NCBI RefSeq assembly: GCF_039543505.1
Contig: NZ_BAABJW010000001.1
Span: 744,001 to 808,000, forward strand
DNA: 64,000 nt
Direction: 5' to 3'
Source of the DNA: Litoribaculum gwangyangense
GTDB taxonomy: Bacteria > Bacteroidota > Bacteroidia > Flavobacteriales > Flavobacteriaceae
How positions within the stretch are numbered: the first letter of the stretch is position 1; the number at the start of each line of letters is the position of its first letter. Shown here one piece after another: positions 1-7,741 of this stretch. The notes below the pieces were generated by a model. That model was not told the origin of the DNA. It did not search any database and worked only from the letters and a program-made list of their open reading frames with translations. Both the position numbers and the translations under genes were made by a program.

Positions 1-1
1 A

Positions 2-1966
2 GAATCATTCAAAGTAATAAATCCAGAGCTGGATTCAATTAATAAAAAAGTAGTTTCTGATAGTAGTATTGACGTTCAATTTTTACCAGAAGGGGGTCAT
101 TTTGTTGATTTAGTTAAAACTAATGTAGGGGTTGTTGTAAAGAATAGTGAAGGTTTCGGAATACCAAATTTAATTGGCAACGTTTATAATTGTAGTGGTA
201 AATTTATAACAACATTTAGCACAAATTCCCTAGGGATAAGCAAATTTTTATTGTTTCCTAAAATAGGTGAATGCTATACAGTTAGAATAAATTATTTAAA
301 TGAGCAATCCGAGTATATTATAAATGAAATTGAAGCCAAAGGGATATCTATACAAGTAAACAAAAACAATTCAAAAGGAAGACTAATATTACAATTTAGA
401 ACTAATGAAAGAACATTAAATGATATAAAAGAACAACCATTTAAGTTAACTATTCATAACGGCGCCAAGTTAAAAGGCGTTAATATTTCATTTAATGAAA
501 CAAATCTTGTCAAAATCATTGATTATAAGGACTTATTTTCTGGGATAAATATTTTCACTTTGTTTGATTCTAAAAATAGGCCAATATTAGAAAGGATGGT
601 TTTTAACTATTTAGGCATCAAATTTATGAATTCTGGTAAAATTAGTTACACACAAATAAAGGATTCTACTGAAGTTCAAATACCTATTTTAAAAAATTTT
701 GAGTTTTTTGAAAAAAAGTACAATATAAGTATATCAGTATTACCTAAGGAAACAAAATCTTATAAGAGACATCATAATATTACCTCCCACACTTATCTAC
801 AGCCTTATGTTAAAGGGTTTATTGAAAATGCTAATTATTATTTTGAGAACATTGATTCTCAAAAAAAGTATGAACTAGATAATTTACTCATTACACAAGG
901 TTGGAGTAGCTATAATTGGAATGATATTTTTAAGTATAATGTTAGAGATAATTTTGCTTTTGAAGACGGGATACTTTTAAAAGCCAATACAAATACCAAT
1001 TCATTAGATGATTTTGTTTTATATCCTCTAAAGAATAATGATGGAGAAATAATAAAATTAACCAACGGGAAAAGTAGTTTTGTAAAAATGAATTTATATC
1101 CTGAAGGAGATGAGAAATTAATTTTAGGAGCTCTAGATAAAAAGGGGAAGTTGAAAAGTCCAAATCTTTATTTGCAATTTTTCCCTTCCATGATACCTGG
1201 TTTTAATAAGGAATATGAAGTCATTGGTGGAAGCGATGAAACAATAGTTAGAGTTAATTCATCTCCATTTACTCTAATAGATATTAAAAGAACTCAACAA
1301 CTTGATGACGTTTTGGTTAAAGCTACTCCGAAATCTAGCAAGTTAAAAAGTTTATTAGATAGTCCTTTTCAAAGAGTTGATGTTTTCAATGATTCCAAAC
1401 GAGCCATGAATCTAACCTTTGTAAATTATGTAAATAGTTACCTTCTAGATTTTCAGGCTTTCGAACGAGGAGGTTTTATTACTCTATTTAATAGAGTTCC
1501 TACATCAATTAATAATTCTTATCTGAGCCCAATTGTTTATTTAGATGATGTTTTAGTAAATTTAGATTTTTTGGCAGGTTTTAATATGAATATTGTTGAT
1601 TACGTTTCTGTAAATCGACGAGGACTTGGAGAAGGTTTTCTTGGAGCAAATGGAGTGATAAGAATTTATACGAACAAAAATCTATATAATAGTGTTAATA
1701 AACAGCCTTTTAAGAATTTTGAATTTCCCCTAACTTTTTCTGTGGCTAAGAAGTTTTACGTACCAAAATATGAGGCTTATAATGATTCTTTTTTTAAAGA
1801 ATATGGTGTTATAGATTGGATTCCTAATTGTAAAATTGATGACAATGGAAATTTAAGTTTCACCATATATAACCCTGCTAACAACAGCATAAAACTGTTT
1901 ATCGAGGGTATTAATGAAAAAGGGGAATTCATTTCAGAGGTTAAAACATTAACGACATCTAATTAG
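2..1966 (+). CDS. Large MG2/TonB-plug-like envelope protein, 3' part only
   Basis: The frame is open from base 2, so the gene enters from the left edge and about 654 codons are visible; the TTG at 251 is only an internal codon. Visible residues 25-33 read VQFLPEGGH, the hallmark opening of the macroglobulin-like (MG2) region of very large Bacteroidota surface proteins. From about base 1300 (QLDDVLVKA) a stretch resembles a TonB-receptor plug domain, with YLDDVLV and GFLGANGVIRIYT near 1540-1670. No beta-barrel follows; the protein ends about 95 residues later with a strand-rich tail. Family members are thought to sit in the outer membrane or periplasm, but their substrate is unknown. Family assignment is by motif; the role is not inferred. 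Confidence 0.7.
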   Translation, partial: ESFKVINPELDSINKKVVSDSSIDVQFLPEGGHFVDLVKTNVGVVVKNSEGFGIPNLIGNVYNCSGKFITTFSTNSLGISKFLLFPKIGECYTVRINYLNEQSEYIINEIEAKGISIQVNKNNSKGRLILQFRTNERTLNDIKEQPFKLTIHNGAKLKGVNISFNETNLVKIIDYKDLFSGINIFTLFDSKNRPILERMVFNYLGIKFMNSGKISYTQIKDSTEVQIPILKNFEFFEKKYNISISVLPKETKSYKRHHNITSHTYLQPYVKGFIENANYYFENIDSQKKYELDNLLITQGWSSYNWNDIFKYNVRDNFAFEDGILLKANTNTNSLDDFVLYPLKNNDGEIIKLTNGKSSFVKMNLYPEGDEKLILGALDKKGKLKSPNLYLQFFPSMIPGFNKEYEVIGGSDETIVRVNSSPFTLIDIKRTQQLDDVLVKATPKSSKLKSLLDSPFQRVDVFNDSKRAMNLTFVNYVNSYLLDFQAFERGGFITLFNRVPTSINNSYLSPIVYLDDVLVNLDFLAGFNMNIVDYVSVNRRGLGEGFLGANGVIRIYTNKNLYNSVNKQPFKNFEFPLTFSVAKKFYVPKYEAYNDSFFKEYGVIDWIPNCKIDDNGNLSFTIYNPANNSIKLFIEGINEKGEFISEVKTLTTSN

Positions 1967-2061
1967 AATGAAGATGATTTTCCTGATATATAGTACCTTT
2001 TTTTATGAAACAGTATTAAAAGTCACTGAGGAAATTTTTAACTTTACAAAAAACTAATATT

Positions 2062-2580
2062 ATGTTATCAAAAATCATACAAGACGCATTAAATAATCAA
2101 ATTCGAATAGAAGCAGAATCTTCTCAAATTTATTTAGCTATGGCATGTTGGGCAGAAGTTAAAGGCTTAGAAGGTGTTGCCAATTTTATGTATGCGCAAA
2201 GCGATGAAGAACGTGAACACATGTTAAAACTAGTAAAGTTTGTTAACGAACGTGGAGGACATGCCAAAATATCAGAATTAAAGGCGCCAAATGTTACTTT
2301 TAAATCATTTAAGGAAATGTTTGAAAAACTTTTTGAACACGAGGTTTATGTTTCTCAAAGCATTAACGAATTGGTACACATAAGCCTTCAAGAAAAAGAT
2401 TATGCTACCCATAACTTTTTACAGTGGTATGTAGCAGAACAAATTGAAGAAGAAGCTGTTGCACGAACCATTTTGGATAAAATTAATATGATAGGGGATG
2501 ATAAAGGTGGCTTGTATTTATTTGATAGAGACATCCAGACTTTAACTGTAACTACAGCCGCTGCCAACACACCGGAGTAA
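2062..2580 (+). CDS. ftnA: Ferritin (non-haem, FtnA type)
   Basis: Cytoplasmic iron-storage ferritin of 172 residues, the usual length. It oxidises Fe(II) at a dinuclear centre and stores ferric mineral in a 24-subunit shell. The ferroxidase ligands are present at the same numbers as in E. coli FtnA: E17, E50, H53, E94 and Q127, with Y24 and the third-site residues E126, E129 and E130. Four long helices and a short C-terminal tail are evident. The ATG follows an A-rich leader, as is common in Bacteroidota where Shine-Dalgarno sequences are weak. It stands alone, but the window also holds FeoAB and a TroA-like metal transporter, so iron handling is a theme of this chromosomal stretch. Confidence 0.95.
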   Translation: MLSKIIQDALNNQIRIEAESSQIYLAMACWAEVKGLEGVANFMYAQSDEEREHMLKLVKFVNERGGHAKISELKAPNVTFKSFKEMFEKLFEHEVYVSQSINELVHISLQEKDYATHNFLQWYVAEQIEEEAVARTILDKINMIGDDKGGLYLFDRDIQTLTVTTAAANTPE

Positions 2581-2620
2581 TTTTAACAATTAATCTTATT
2601 TAGATTTAATAAAAATAACT

Positions 2621-2628
2621 TATTTTTG
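2621..2628 (+). promoter_or_regulatory. Bacteroidota -7 box for the cysteine-rich microprotein
   Basis: TATTTTTG fits the Bacteroidota -7 consensus TAnnTTTG and lies 30 bases before the GTG start at 2659. The -33 element is weak. Inferred promoter. Confidence 0.45.
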
Positions 2629-2658
2629 TTTACAGATTTGATTTTATAAATATCTATT

Positions 2659-2823
2659 GTGGGCAAAAAAAAGAAGCAAAAGAAAACTATCAAAAAGTTA
2701 CGACGCTTAGGTATTGAAGTTCCTGAGAAAGTAAAAAACAATTGCTGTAAAAAATTTAAAAAGTGTGAAAGTAAACGCTGCAAAAAGTGCCCTTGTTTCG
2801 ATTTAATTAAAATAGTGGCGTAG
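2659..2823 (+). CDS. Small basic cysteine-rich protein, 54 aa
   Basis: A GTG-started frame of 54 codons sits between ferritin and the convergent lipoprotein gene and ends two bases before that gene's stop codon. The N-terminal half is extremely lysine-rich (GKKKKQKKT). The C-terminal half carries paired cysteines: CC at 29-30, C37, C41, C44 and C46. Such spacing is compatible with a zinc or metal knuckle, though this is inference. An in-frame stop just upstream excludes a longer start, and a TAnnTTTG box precedes it. It resembles small unnamed flavobacterial proteins, but I do not recognise a named family. Confidence 0.6.
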   Translation: MGKKKKQKKTIKKLRRLGIEVPEKVKNNCCKKFKKCESKRCKKCPCFDLIKIVA

Positions 2824-2825
2824 CT

Positions 2826-3293
2826 TTACATGGTTAACCGTGTTGAATGCATTAATTCTAATTTCCAGAGACTATCTTTTTTTATGGCTACAATACTTTC
2901 CAACCATTGCAGTTTCCGTTCTACAGTATCCTTTTTCATCGTGGCATAATTATGGTACGCCATCCAAATCCGGTTTCCTTCTTTTTTTGCTTTAAAAAAA
3001 TTAAATCGATTGATACGTTTTACACCTTGGTCTCTTTTTTTTGCTTGCTCACACCAATTGGCAATGGTATCGTTTGTCCAAACTTCTCCATGTTCTAGAA
3101 GAATAAAGTGATCAGTATGATATTTGCTAATTAATTCTGTTTTTTTGGCACTCCAAATATCATCAAAAACATCTTGAATAACTTGCTCGACAGCTTTAAA
3201 ATCTTCTCTAGGGTCGCTAGCAGTTTCTCTTTGTTTTTCACAACTAGTTAGAATTAATATAAAAACAGAAAGTGTTTTTAAAAGGTATTTCAT
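2826..3293 (-). CDS. NTF2-like (SnoaL/DUF4440-type) lipoprotein
   Basis: A 155-residue protein with a lipoprotein signal: positively charged start, hydrophobic core and lipobox LTSC with the acylated cysteine at 18. The mature part has the size and pattern of a cone-shaped NTF2-like domain, with an early helix (AVEQVIQDVFDDIW), YHTDHFILLEHGEVW in the middle, and alternating strands ending LWKLELMHSTRL. Relatives of the SnoaL/DUF4440 group bind small ligands or are enzymes, and the substrate here cannot be read. It is convergent with the microprotein gene at 2659 and divergent from tex. Confidence 0.7.
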   Translation of the reverse strand: MKYLLKTLSVFILILTSCEKQRETASDPREDFKAVEQVIQDVFDDIWSAKKTELISKYHTDHFILLEHGEVWTNDTIANWCEQAKKRDQGVKRINRFNFFKAKKEGNRIWMAYHNYATMKKDTVERKLQWLESIVAIKKDSLWKLELMHSTRLTM

Positions 3294-3359
3294 GGAATTG
3301 TTATTTTTCAGATTTAAATCATGTGTAAATCTTATTTTTGTTAAATAATTTTAAGGTAA

Positions 3360-5486
3360 ATGTCGCTACTACTAAAATACATAATTTCCAAAACAAAATT
3401 ACCAGAGCTATCGGTTAAAAACACTATTCAGTTATTAGAAGAAGATTGCACCATTCCCTTTATTTCAAGATATAGAAAAGAACGTACAGGCAATCTAGAC
3501 GAAGTCCAAATAGGAGAAATAGTAAAGTTTAAAGAACAATTTGATGTTTTAGAAAAACGAAAAAATGCTATTTTAAAAGCGTTACAAGAACAAGAAGTTT
3601 TAACACCAGATTTAAAAGAAAAAATAGAATCGAGTCAAGAGCTAACCACCCTTGAAGATTTATATTTACCCTACAAAAAAAGTAAAAAAACGAAAGCAGA
3701 AACCGCACGTAAAAATGGCTTAGAGCCACTGGCTAAAATTATAATGAGTCAGAACGCTCATGATATTGAATCGGTTGCTTTTAAATATGTAAAAGCTAAT
3801 GTTTGTTCGGCTAAAGATGCTTTAGAAGGAGCTCGACACATTATTGCTGAATGGATTAATGAACGCACGGATATTCGTAACAATATTCGTAACCAATTGG
3901 ACCGTTTTGCGATTCTTTCCACGAAAGTGATAAAACCAAAAGCCGATGAAGAAAGCGCGCAAAAGTTTAGAGATTATTTTGATTGGGAAGAATCCTTAAT
4001 TAGAATTCCATCACACCGGTTTTTAGCGATTTTAAGAGCCGAAAAAGAAGGATTCATAAGGTTGAAAATTGAAATTGATAACGATAGTGCTATAAATATT
4101 ATTAAAAAACGCATTATTAAAAGTAATAACTCTTGCGCTGAACAAATTGAAATAGCCATTAAAGATGCTTACAAACGATTATTATTACCATCGTTAAGCA
4201 ATGAAGCGTTACAAATAGCAAAAGATAAAGCCGATGACTCAGCCATAAGTGTATTTGCAAAAAACCTAAAACAACTCTTATTAAGTTCGCCTTTAGGAGA
4301 AAAACGTGTTTTGGCCATAGATCCTGGGTTTAGATCAGGTTGTAAATTGGTGTGTTTAGATGCCCAAGGACAATTAAAATATAACGAAACCATTTATCCC
4401 CATCCTCCAAAAAGTGATAGTATTGGCGCCATGAAAAAAATAAGTTCGCTTTGTGAGGCTCATAAAATTGAAGCGATAGCCATAGGAAACGGAACGGCAT
4501 CAAGAGAAACCGAGGCTTTAGTTAGAAAGGTTCATTTTAAAAACGATATTCAAGTTTTTGTAGTAAGTGAAGCGGGAGCAAGTATTTATTCAGCGTCAAA
4601 AATAGCTCGGGAAGAATTTCCAAATTATGATGTTACCGTTCGTGGATCGGTGTCTATTGGAAGACGCTTGCAGGATCCACTAGCTGAGTTAGTTAAAATT
4701 GATGCAAAATCTATAGGTGTTGGGCAATACCAGCATGATGTTGACCAGACCAAACTACAAAAGCAATTAGATATAGTGGTTGAAAATTGTGTAAATGCAG
4801 TTGGTGTAAATATCAATACAGCAAGTAAAAGTTTGTTAAGTTATGTTTCTGGGATAGGACCAAAATTAGCAGAAAACATTTTTAATTATAGAAGTGAAAA
4901 GGGGGCATTCAAATCTAGAGATGATATTAAAAAAGTTCCACGTTTGGGTGAAAAAGCATTCGAACAAGGGGCTGCATTTTTAAGAATTAAAGATTCTAAA
5001 AATCCTTTAGACGATTCTGCAGTGCATCCTGAAAGCTATCCAATAGTTAAAAAAATGGCTAAAGATATAGGAAAATCAATCGAAAGTGTAATTGGAAATA
5101 AAGAGGTACTTCAAAAGATAGATTTAAATAAATATTGTACAGAATCAGTTGGTTTGCTTACGCTTCAAGATATCATAAAAGAACTTGAAAAACCGGGCTT
5201 AGATATCAGAGAGCGAGCTAAAGTATTTACTTTCAATCAAAATGTTAAAACTATTAATGATTTACAAGAGGGACAGTTACTACCGGGAATTGTCAACAAC
5301 ATTACCAATTTTGGTGCTTTTGTAGATGTGGGTATTAAAGAAAGCGGATTGATTCATGTTTCGAATTTATCAGATTCCTATGTGAAAGACGTAAACGATC
5401 ATGTGAGCTTGCATCAACAAATTGTAGTGAAAGTAATAGAGGTAGATATTCCCAGAAAGCGTATTCAATTAAAGTTGCATAAATAA
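3360..5486 (+). CDS. tex: Tex-family RNA-binding transcription accessory protein
   Basis: Full-length Tex (708 residues; the family is usually 700-780). Tex binds nucleic acid and influences transcription; its exact activity is not settled. Domains in order: an N-terminal helical Tex region (IPFISRYRKERTG at about 34-46), a YqgF/RNase H-like domain near 315-440 (VLAIDPGFRSGCKL), helix-hairpin-helix repeats near 485-560 (GIGPKLAENI, VPRLGEKAFEQGAAFLRI), and a C-terminal S1 RNA-binding domain from about 637 (GIVNNITNFGAFVDVG). The ATG at 3360 gives the expected N-terminus. It is a single gene, divergent from the lipoprotein at 2826. Confidence 0.95.
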   Translation: MSLLLKYIISKTKLPELSVKNTIQLLEEDCTIPFISRYRKERTGNLDEVQIGEIVKFKEQFDVLEKRKNAILKALQEQEVLTPDLKEKIESSQELTTLEDLYLPYKKSKKTKAETARKNGLEPLAKIIMSQNAHDIESVAFKYVKANVCSAKDALEGARHIIAEWINERTDIRNNIRNQLDRFAILSTKVIKPKADEESAQKFRDYFDWEESLIRIPSHRFLAILRAEKEGFIRLKIEIDNDSAINIIKKRIIKSNNSCAEQIEIAIKDAYKRLLLPSLSNEALQIAKDKADDSAISVFAKNLKQLLLSSPLGEKRVLAIDPGFRSGCKLVCLDAQGQLKYNETIYPHPPKSDSIGAMKKISSLCEAHKIEAIAIGNGTASRETEALVRKVHFKNDIQVFVVSEAGASIYSASKIAREEFPNYDVTVRGSVSIGRRLQDPLAELVKIDAKSIGVGQYQHDVDQTKLQKQLDIVVENCVNAVGVNINTASKSLLSYVSGIGPKLAENIFNYRSEKGAFKSRDDIKKVPRLGEKAFEQGAAFLRIKDSKNPLDDSAVHPESYPIVKKMAKDIGKSIESVIGNKEVLQKIDLNKYCTESVGLLTLQDIIKELEKPGLDIRERAKVFTFNQNVKTINDLQEGQLLPGIVNNITNFGAFVDVGIKESGLIHVSNLSDSYVKDVNDHVSLHQQIVVKVIEVDIPRKRIQLKLHK

Positions 5487-5795
5487 ACTATTAATACAGA
5501 AATTAACGGATCCCTTTTTAAGCGGCAAGGATCGAAATGAACCACCAGCCCAAACTTAACATCCTTATGAATAACCTAATAAATAATTCTAAAAGTTATT
5601 ATGGTTAACATGTTTAGATTCAAACATTTTAAATTTTTTATGTCAGGGTTATCACCTTCATGAACAATACCAATGAATCTAAGGATGTAATTTTAATTAT
5701 TTAAGTCAATTTATTTAAATCTTTAGCAAAGAATCATCTTTACTACATGATAAATCCGTATATTATAATATCTAGTTAATTTAAATAAACAATAT
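5487..5795. other. Intergenic region with split inverted repeat
   Basis: 309 bases without a convincing gene. Apart from the inverted-repeat pair described separately at 5559-5688, I see only AT-rich DNA that probably holds the promoter of the lipocalin gene. Confidence 0.5.
5559..5688. repeat. Split inverted repeat upstream of the lipocalin gene
   Basis: The contiguous right arm TGAATCTAAGGATGT (5674-5688) is complementary to two separated left pieces: ACATCCTTA (5559-5567) and TTAGATTCA (5614-5622). A transcript could form a 15-bp helix interrupted by a roughly 46-base bulge on one side. It could be a structured leader or chance; no known riboswitch was recognised. Confidence 0.3.
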
Positions 5796-6263
5796 ATGAA
5801 ACGAATACTCTTAATTATAGTTACCATTGGCATGATATCTTGTGGAACTTCAAAAACGGTAAGAACATCAAAAAAAGTTATTAAAGGTGATTGGACCTTA
5901 AGTTCTATAACCTACAACCAAGCAGGAACCTACAATACTGTTTTATTGAATGATGCCTCAAAAGCTTGTTTTGAAGGCAGCATCTGGAAATTTGTTCCGA
6001 ATAACAATACAGGAATTTACACCATTAATGATTCCAGTTGTTCCTCAGGAGAACGTTATTTTGTGTTCACTATTCAAGAAGTTGATGCCACAACAGGACT
6101 CTATGATTTCTTATTAAAACCAACAAACGAAAAATATAAATCAGATACCAATCAAGGGTTCCGACTAAAACTATCATCACTCTCCGAAACACAAATGCAA
6201 TGGCAACAATCGGTCAATGTATCTGGAAGTCCACTTACAATAAACATGAATTTCACTAAATAA
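5796..6263 (+). CDS. Lipocalin-like lipoprotein
   Basis: A 155-residue protein with a lipoprotein signal ending in the lipobox MISC (Cys 16). The mature part begins with a lipocalin-like G-x-W signature (KGDWTLSSI, about 30-38) followed by a series of beta strands. Lipocalin-like domains bind small hydrophobic ligands; the ligand is unknown. It lies 8 bases upstream of the OmpA-type lipoprotein gene, so both are almost certainly one transcript. The pairing suggests a cell-envelope role at the outer membrane. Confidence 0.75.
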   Translation: MKRILLIIVTIGMISCGTSKTVRTSKKVIKGDWTLSSITYNQAGTYNTVLLNDASKACFEGSIWKFVPNNNTGIYTINDSSCSSGERYFVFTIQEVDATTGLYDFLLKPTNEKYKSDTNQGFRLKLSSLSETQMQWQQSVNVSGSPLTINMNFTK

Positions 6264-6271
6264 TATTATAC

Positions 6272-6976
6272 ATGAAAACAATTATAAAAAAATCAGGAAT
6301 TTTACTATTCGCATTAATTACTCTAATAAGCTTTACAAATTGTAAAGCGGTTCAAAACGCTAACAACAAACAAAAAGGGGCTGTAATAGGAGCCACAGGT
6401 GGCGCTATTTTAGGAGCTATTATTGGAAACAATGTTGGTAAAGGAGGCAATGGCGAATTAGGTGCCGTTATTGGGGGCGTAGTAGGTGGTACGGCTGGCG
6501 TACTTATTGGAAACAAAATGGATAAACAAGCTCAAAAGATTGAAGAAGAAATTCCAGGAGCACAGGTAGAACGTGTAGATAACGGTATTGTAGTGACTTT
6601 TGATGAAAGTAGCGGTGTGTATTTCGATACCAATAAATATAATATAAATAGTGCGTCACAAAATACTTTAAATAAGCTAATCGGGGTTTTCAAAGAATAT
6701 CCAGACACCAATATTTTAGTTGTTGGACATACCGATAGTCAAGGCTCAGAAGAATACAACATGACTCTATCAAAAAATAGAGCCTATGCGGTAACCAATT
6801 ACTTATCACAAAACGGCATATTTAGCGGTAGGCTTACCACCAATTGGTTTGGTGAAACACAACCTATGCATGACAATTCAACGGCTCAGGGGCGCGCAAA
6901 AAACAGACGCGTTAATGTGGCTATATTACCAAACGATAAAATGATTGAAGAAGCAAAAAAACAGGCAGGGCAATAA
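6272..6976 (+). CDS. OmpA-family lipoprotein with glycine-zipper segment
   Basis: 234 residues: a signal peptide with lipobox FTNC (Cys 24), a glycine-zipper hydrophobic stretch (about 36-85, rich in GAxxG and GxxxG steps), and a C-terminal OmpA-like peptidoglycan-binding domain from about 105. The domain shows YFDTNKYNI, VVGHTDSQGSEEYN and the NRRV peptidoglycan-binding signature. The protein would tether the outer membrane to the cell wall. It is second in a two-gene transcript and is followed by a strong terminator. Confidence 0.88.
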   Translation: MKTIIKKSGILLFALITLISFTNCKAVQNANNKQKGAVIGATGGAILGAIIGNNVGKGGNGELGAVIGGVVGGTAGVLIGNKMDKQAQKIEEEIPGAQVERVDNGIVVTFDESSGVYFDTNKYNINSASQNTLNKLIGVFKEYPDTNILVVGHTDSQGSEEYNMTLSKNRAYAVTNYLSQNGIFSGRLTTNWFGETQPMHDNSTAQGRAKNRRVNVAILPNDKMIEEAKKQAGQ

Positions 6977-7000
6977 AGTCTGTTTTATGATGATAACGTA

Positions 7001-7034
7001 AAAAAGGCTGTTCTTTATAGGAACAGCCTTTTTT
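7001..7034. terminator. Bidirectional Rho-independent terminator
   Basis: A 13-bp perfect stem (AAAAAGGCTGTTC with its complement, 7-base loop) flanked by A and T runs. It lies between the OmpA gene and the convergent TerB-like gene, so it can serve both strands. Confidence 0.9.
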
Positions 7035-7055
7035 AATATTACAAATAAGCGGTTA

Positions 7056-7487
7056 TTATCTATTCATATTCTTTATCTCCTGCATAAAAGTATCTAAATC
7101 AACACCATTATTAACAAGAGTTAATGCTTTATCAATAATGTATTTTACGTTTACAGCATGAAAACCTAGTCCAACTGCAATTTTCTTTAAAAGTAACATT
7201 TCGGGGTCACCAGTAATAGTATCAACATGAATCATTCGAACCAAATCGTACAAACGTTCCAAACGCTGGTCGTATGATATCGGGGGATTTATTGGATGCG
7301 ATTGATAGTCTTTCAAAATCAATTTATAATCCGTTTCACTTATATCCAAGTTTCTGGCTAGTCTATCTAAAAACTGTTTTTCTTCATCAGTAATGATGCC
7401 ATCGGCCATAGCCACTCTAACAATGGCTGCAAAATGGTCTTCATTACGCTTTTTAAATCCACTATCAAATAAATCTGAAAACGACAT
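7056..7487 (-). CDS. TerB-like protein
   Basis: A 143-residue helical protein of the TerB superfamily, named for tellurite resistance operons. It shows the family pattern AAIVRVAMADGIITDEEKQFL in two overlapping pieces: VRVAMADGIITDEEK near 24-38 and acidic metal-site residues around it. TerB domains bind metal ions and sit in varied stress and membrane contexts; no other ter genes are nearby, so tellurite resistance should not be inferred. I chose the ATG at 7487 over the upstream ATG at 7514 because a good -7 promoter box occupies 7512-7519 and would overlap the longer start. Confidence 0.75.
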   Translation of the reverse strand: MSFSDLFDSGFKKRNEDHFAAIVRVAMADGIITDEEKQFLDRLARNLDISETDYKLILKDYQSHPINPPISYDQRLERLYDLVRMIHVDTITGDPEMLLLKKIAVGLGFHAVNVKYIIDKALTLVNNGVDLDTFMQEIKNMNR

Positions 7488-7511
7488 ATATTCTTGTTTT
7501 AATAAGTGCTG

Positions 7512-7519
7512 CAAACGTA
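7512..7519 (-). promoter_or_regulatory. -7 box of the TerB-like gene
   Basis: On the minus strand this reads TACGTTTG, a match to TAnnTTTG, 24 bases before the ATG at 7487. It decides the start of the TerB-like gene. Confidence 0.55.
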
Positions 7520-7710
7520 CATATTTTTTTTAATAAACTAAACCGAAAAATTAATTTTTTGGGCATTTGCGTGCTTGAGCGTGTTCACCTTTTTGATTTC
7601 AATCTTTCGCAAAAAGAATAAAGATTTTCACTTCAGTCCTTCATGCAAAATAAAAAAGAGACATCAGCAAATTAGCAATAATTCAACATGTAAATAATAA
7701 TTCTAAACCT

Positions 7711-7718
7711 TATCTTTG
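7711..7718 (+). promoter_or_regulatory. -7 box of mfd
   Basis: TATCTTTG fits TAnnTTTG and lies 23 bases before the GTG start of mfd. The -33 region is not a clear TTTG. The rest of the gap from 7520 holds nothing recognisable. Confidence 0.5.
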
Positions 7719-7741
7719 CACTCTCAAAAATCAATAATTAG

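Noticed and set aside
2583..2783. 66-codon minus-strand frame after ferritin
   Set aside because: Complement of the lysine- and cysteine-rich microprotein; its F/L-rich sequence is what reversed lysine codons give.
7056..7487. Tellurite resistance locus
   Set aside because: A single TerB-like gene without terA, terC, terD or terE does not support that function.
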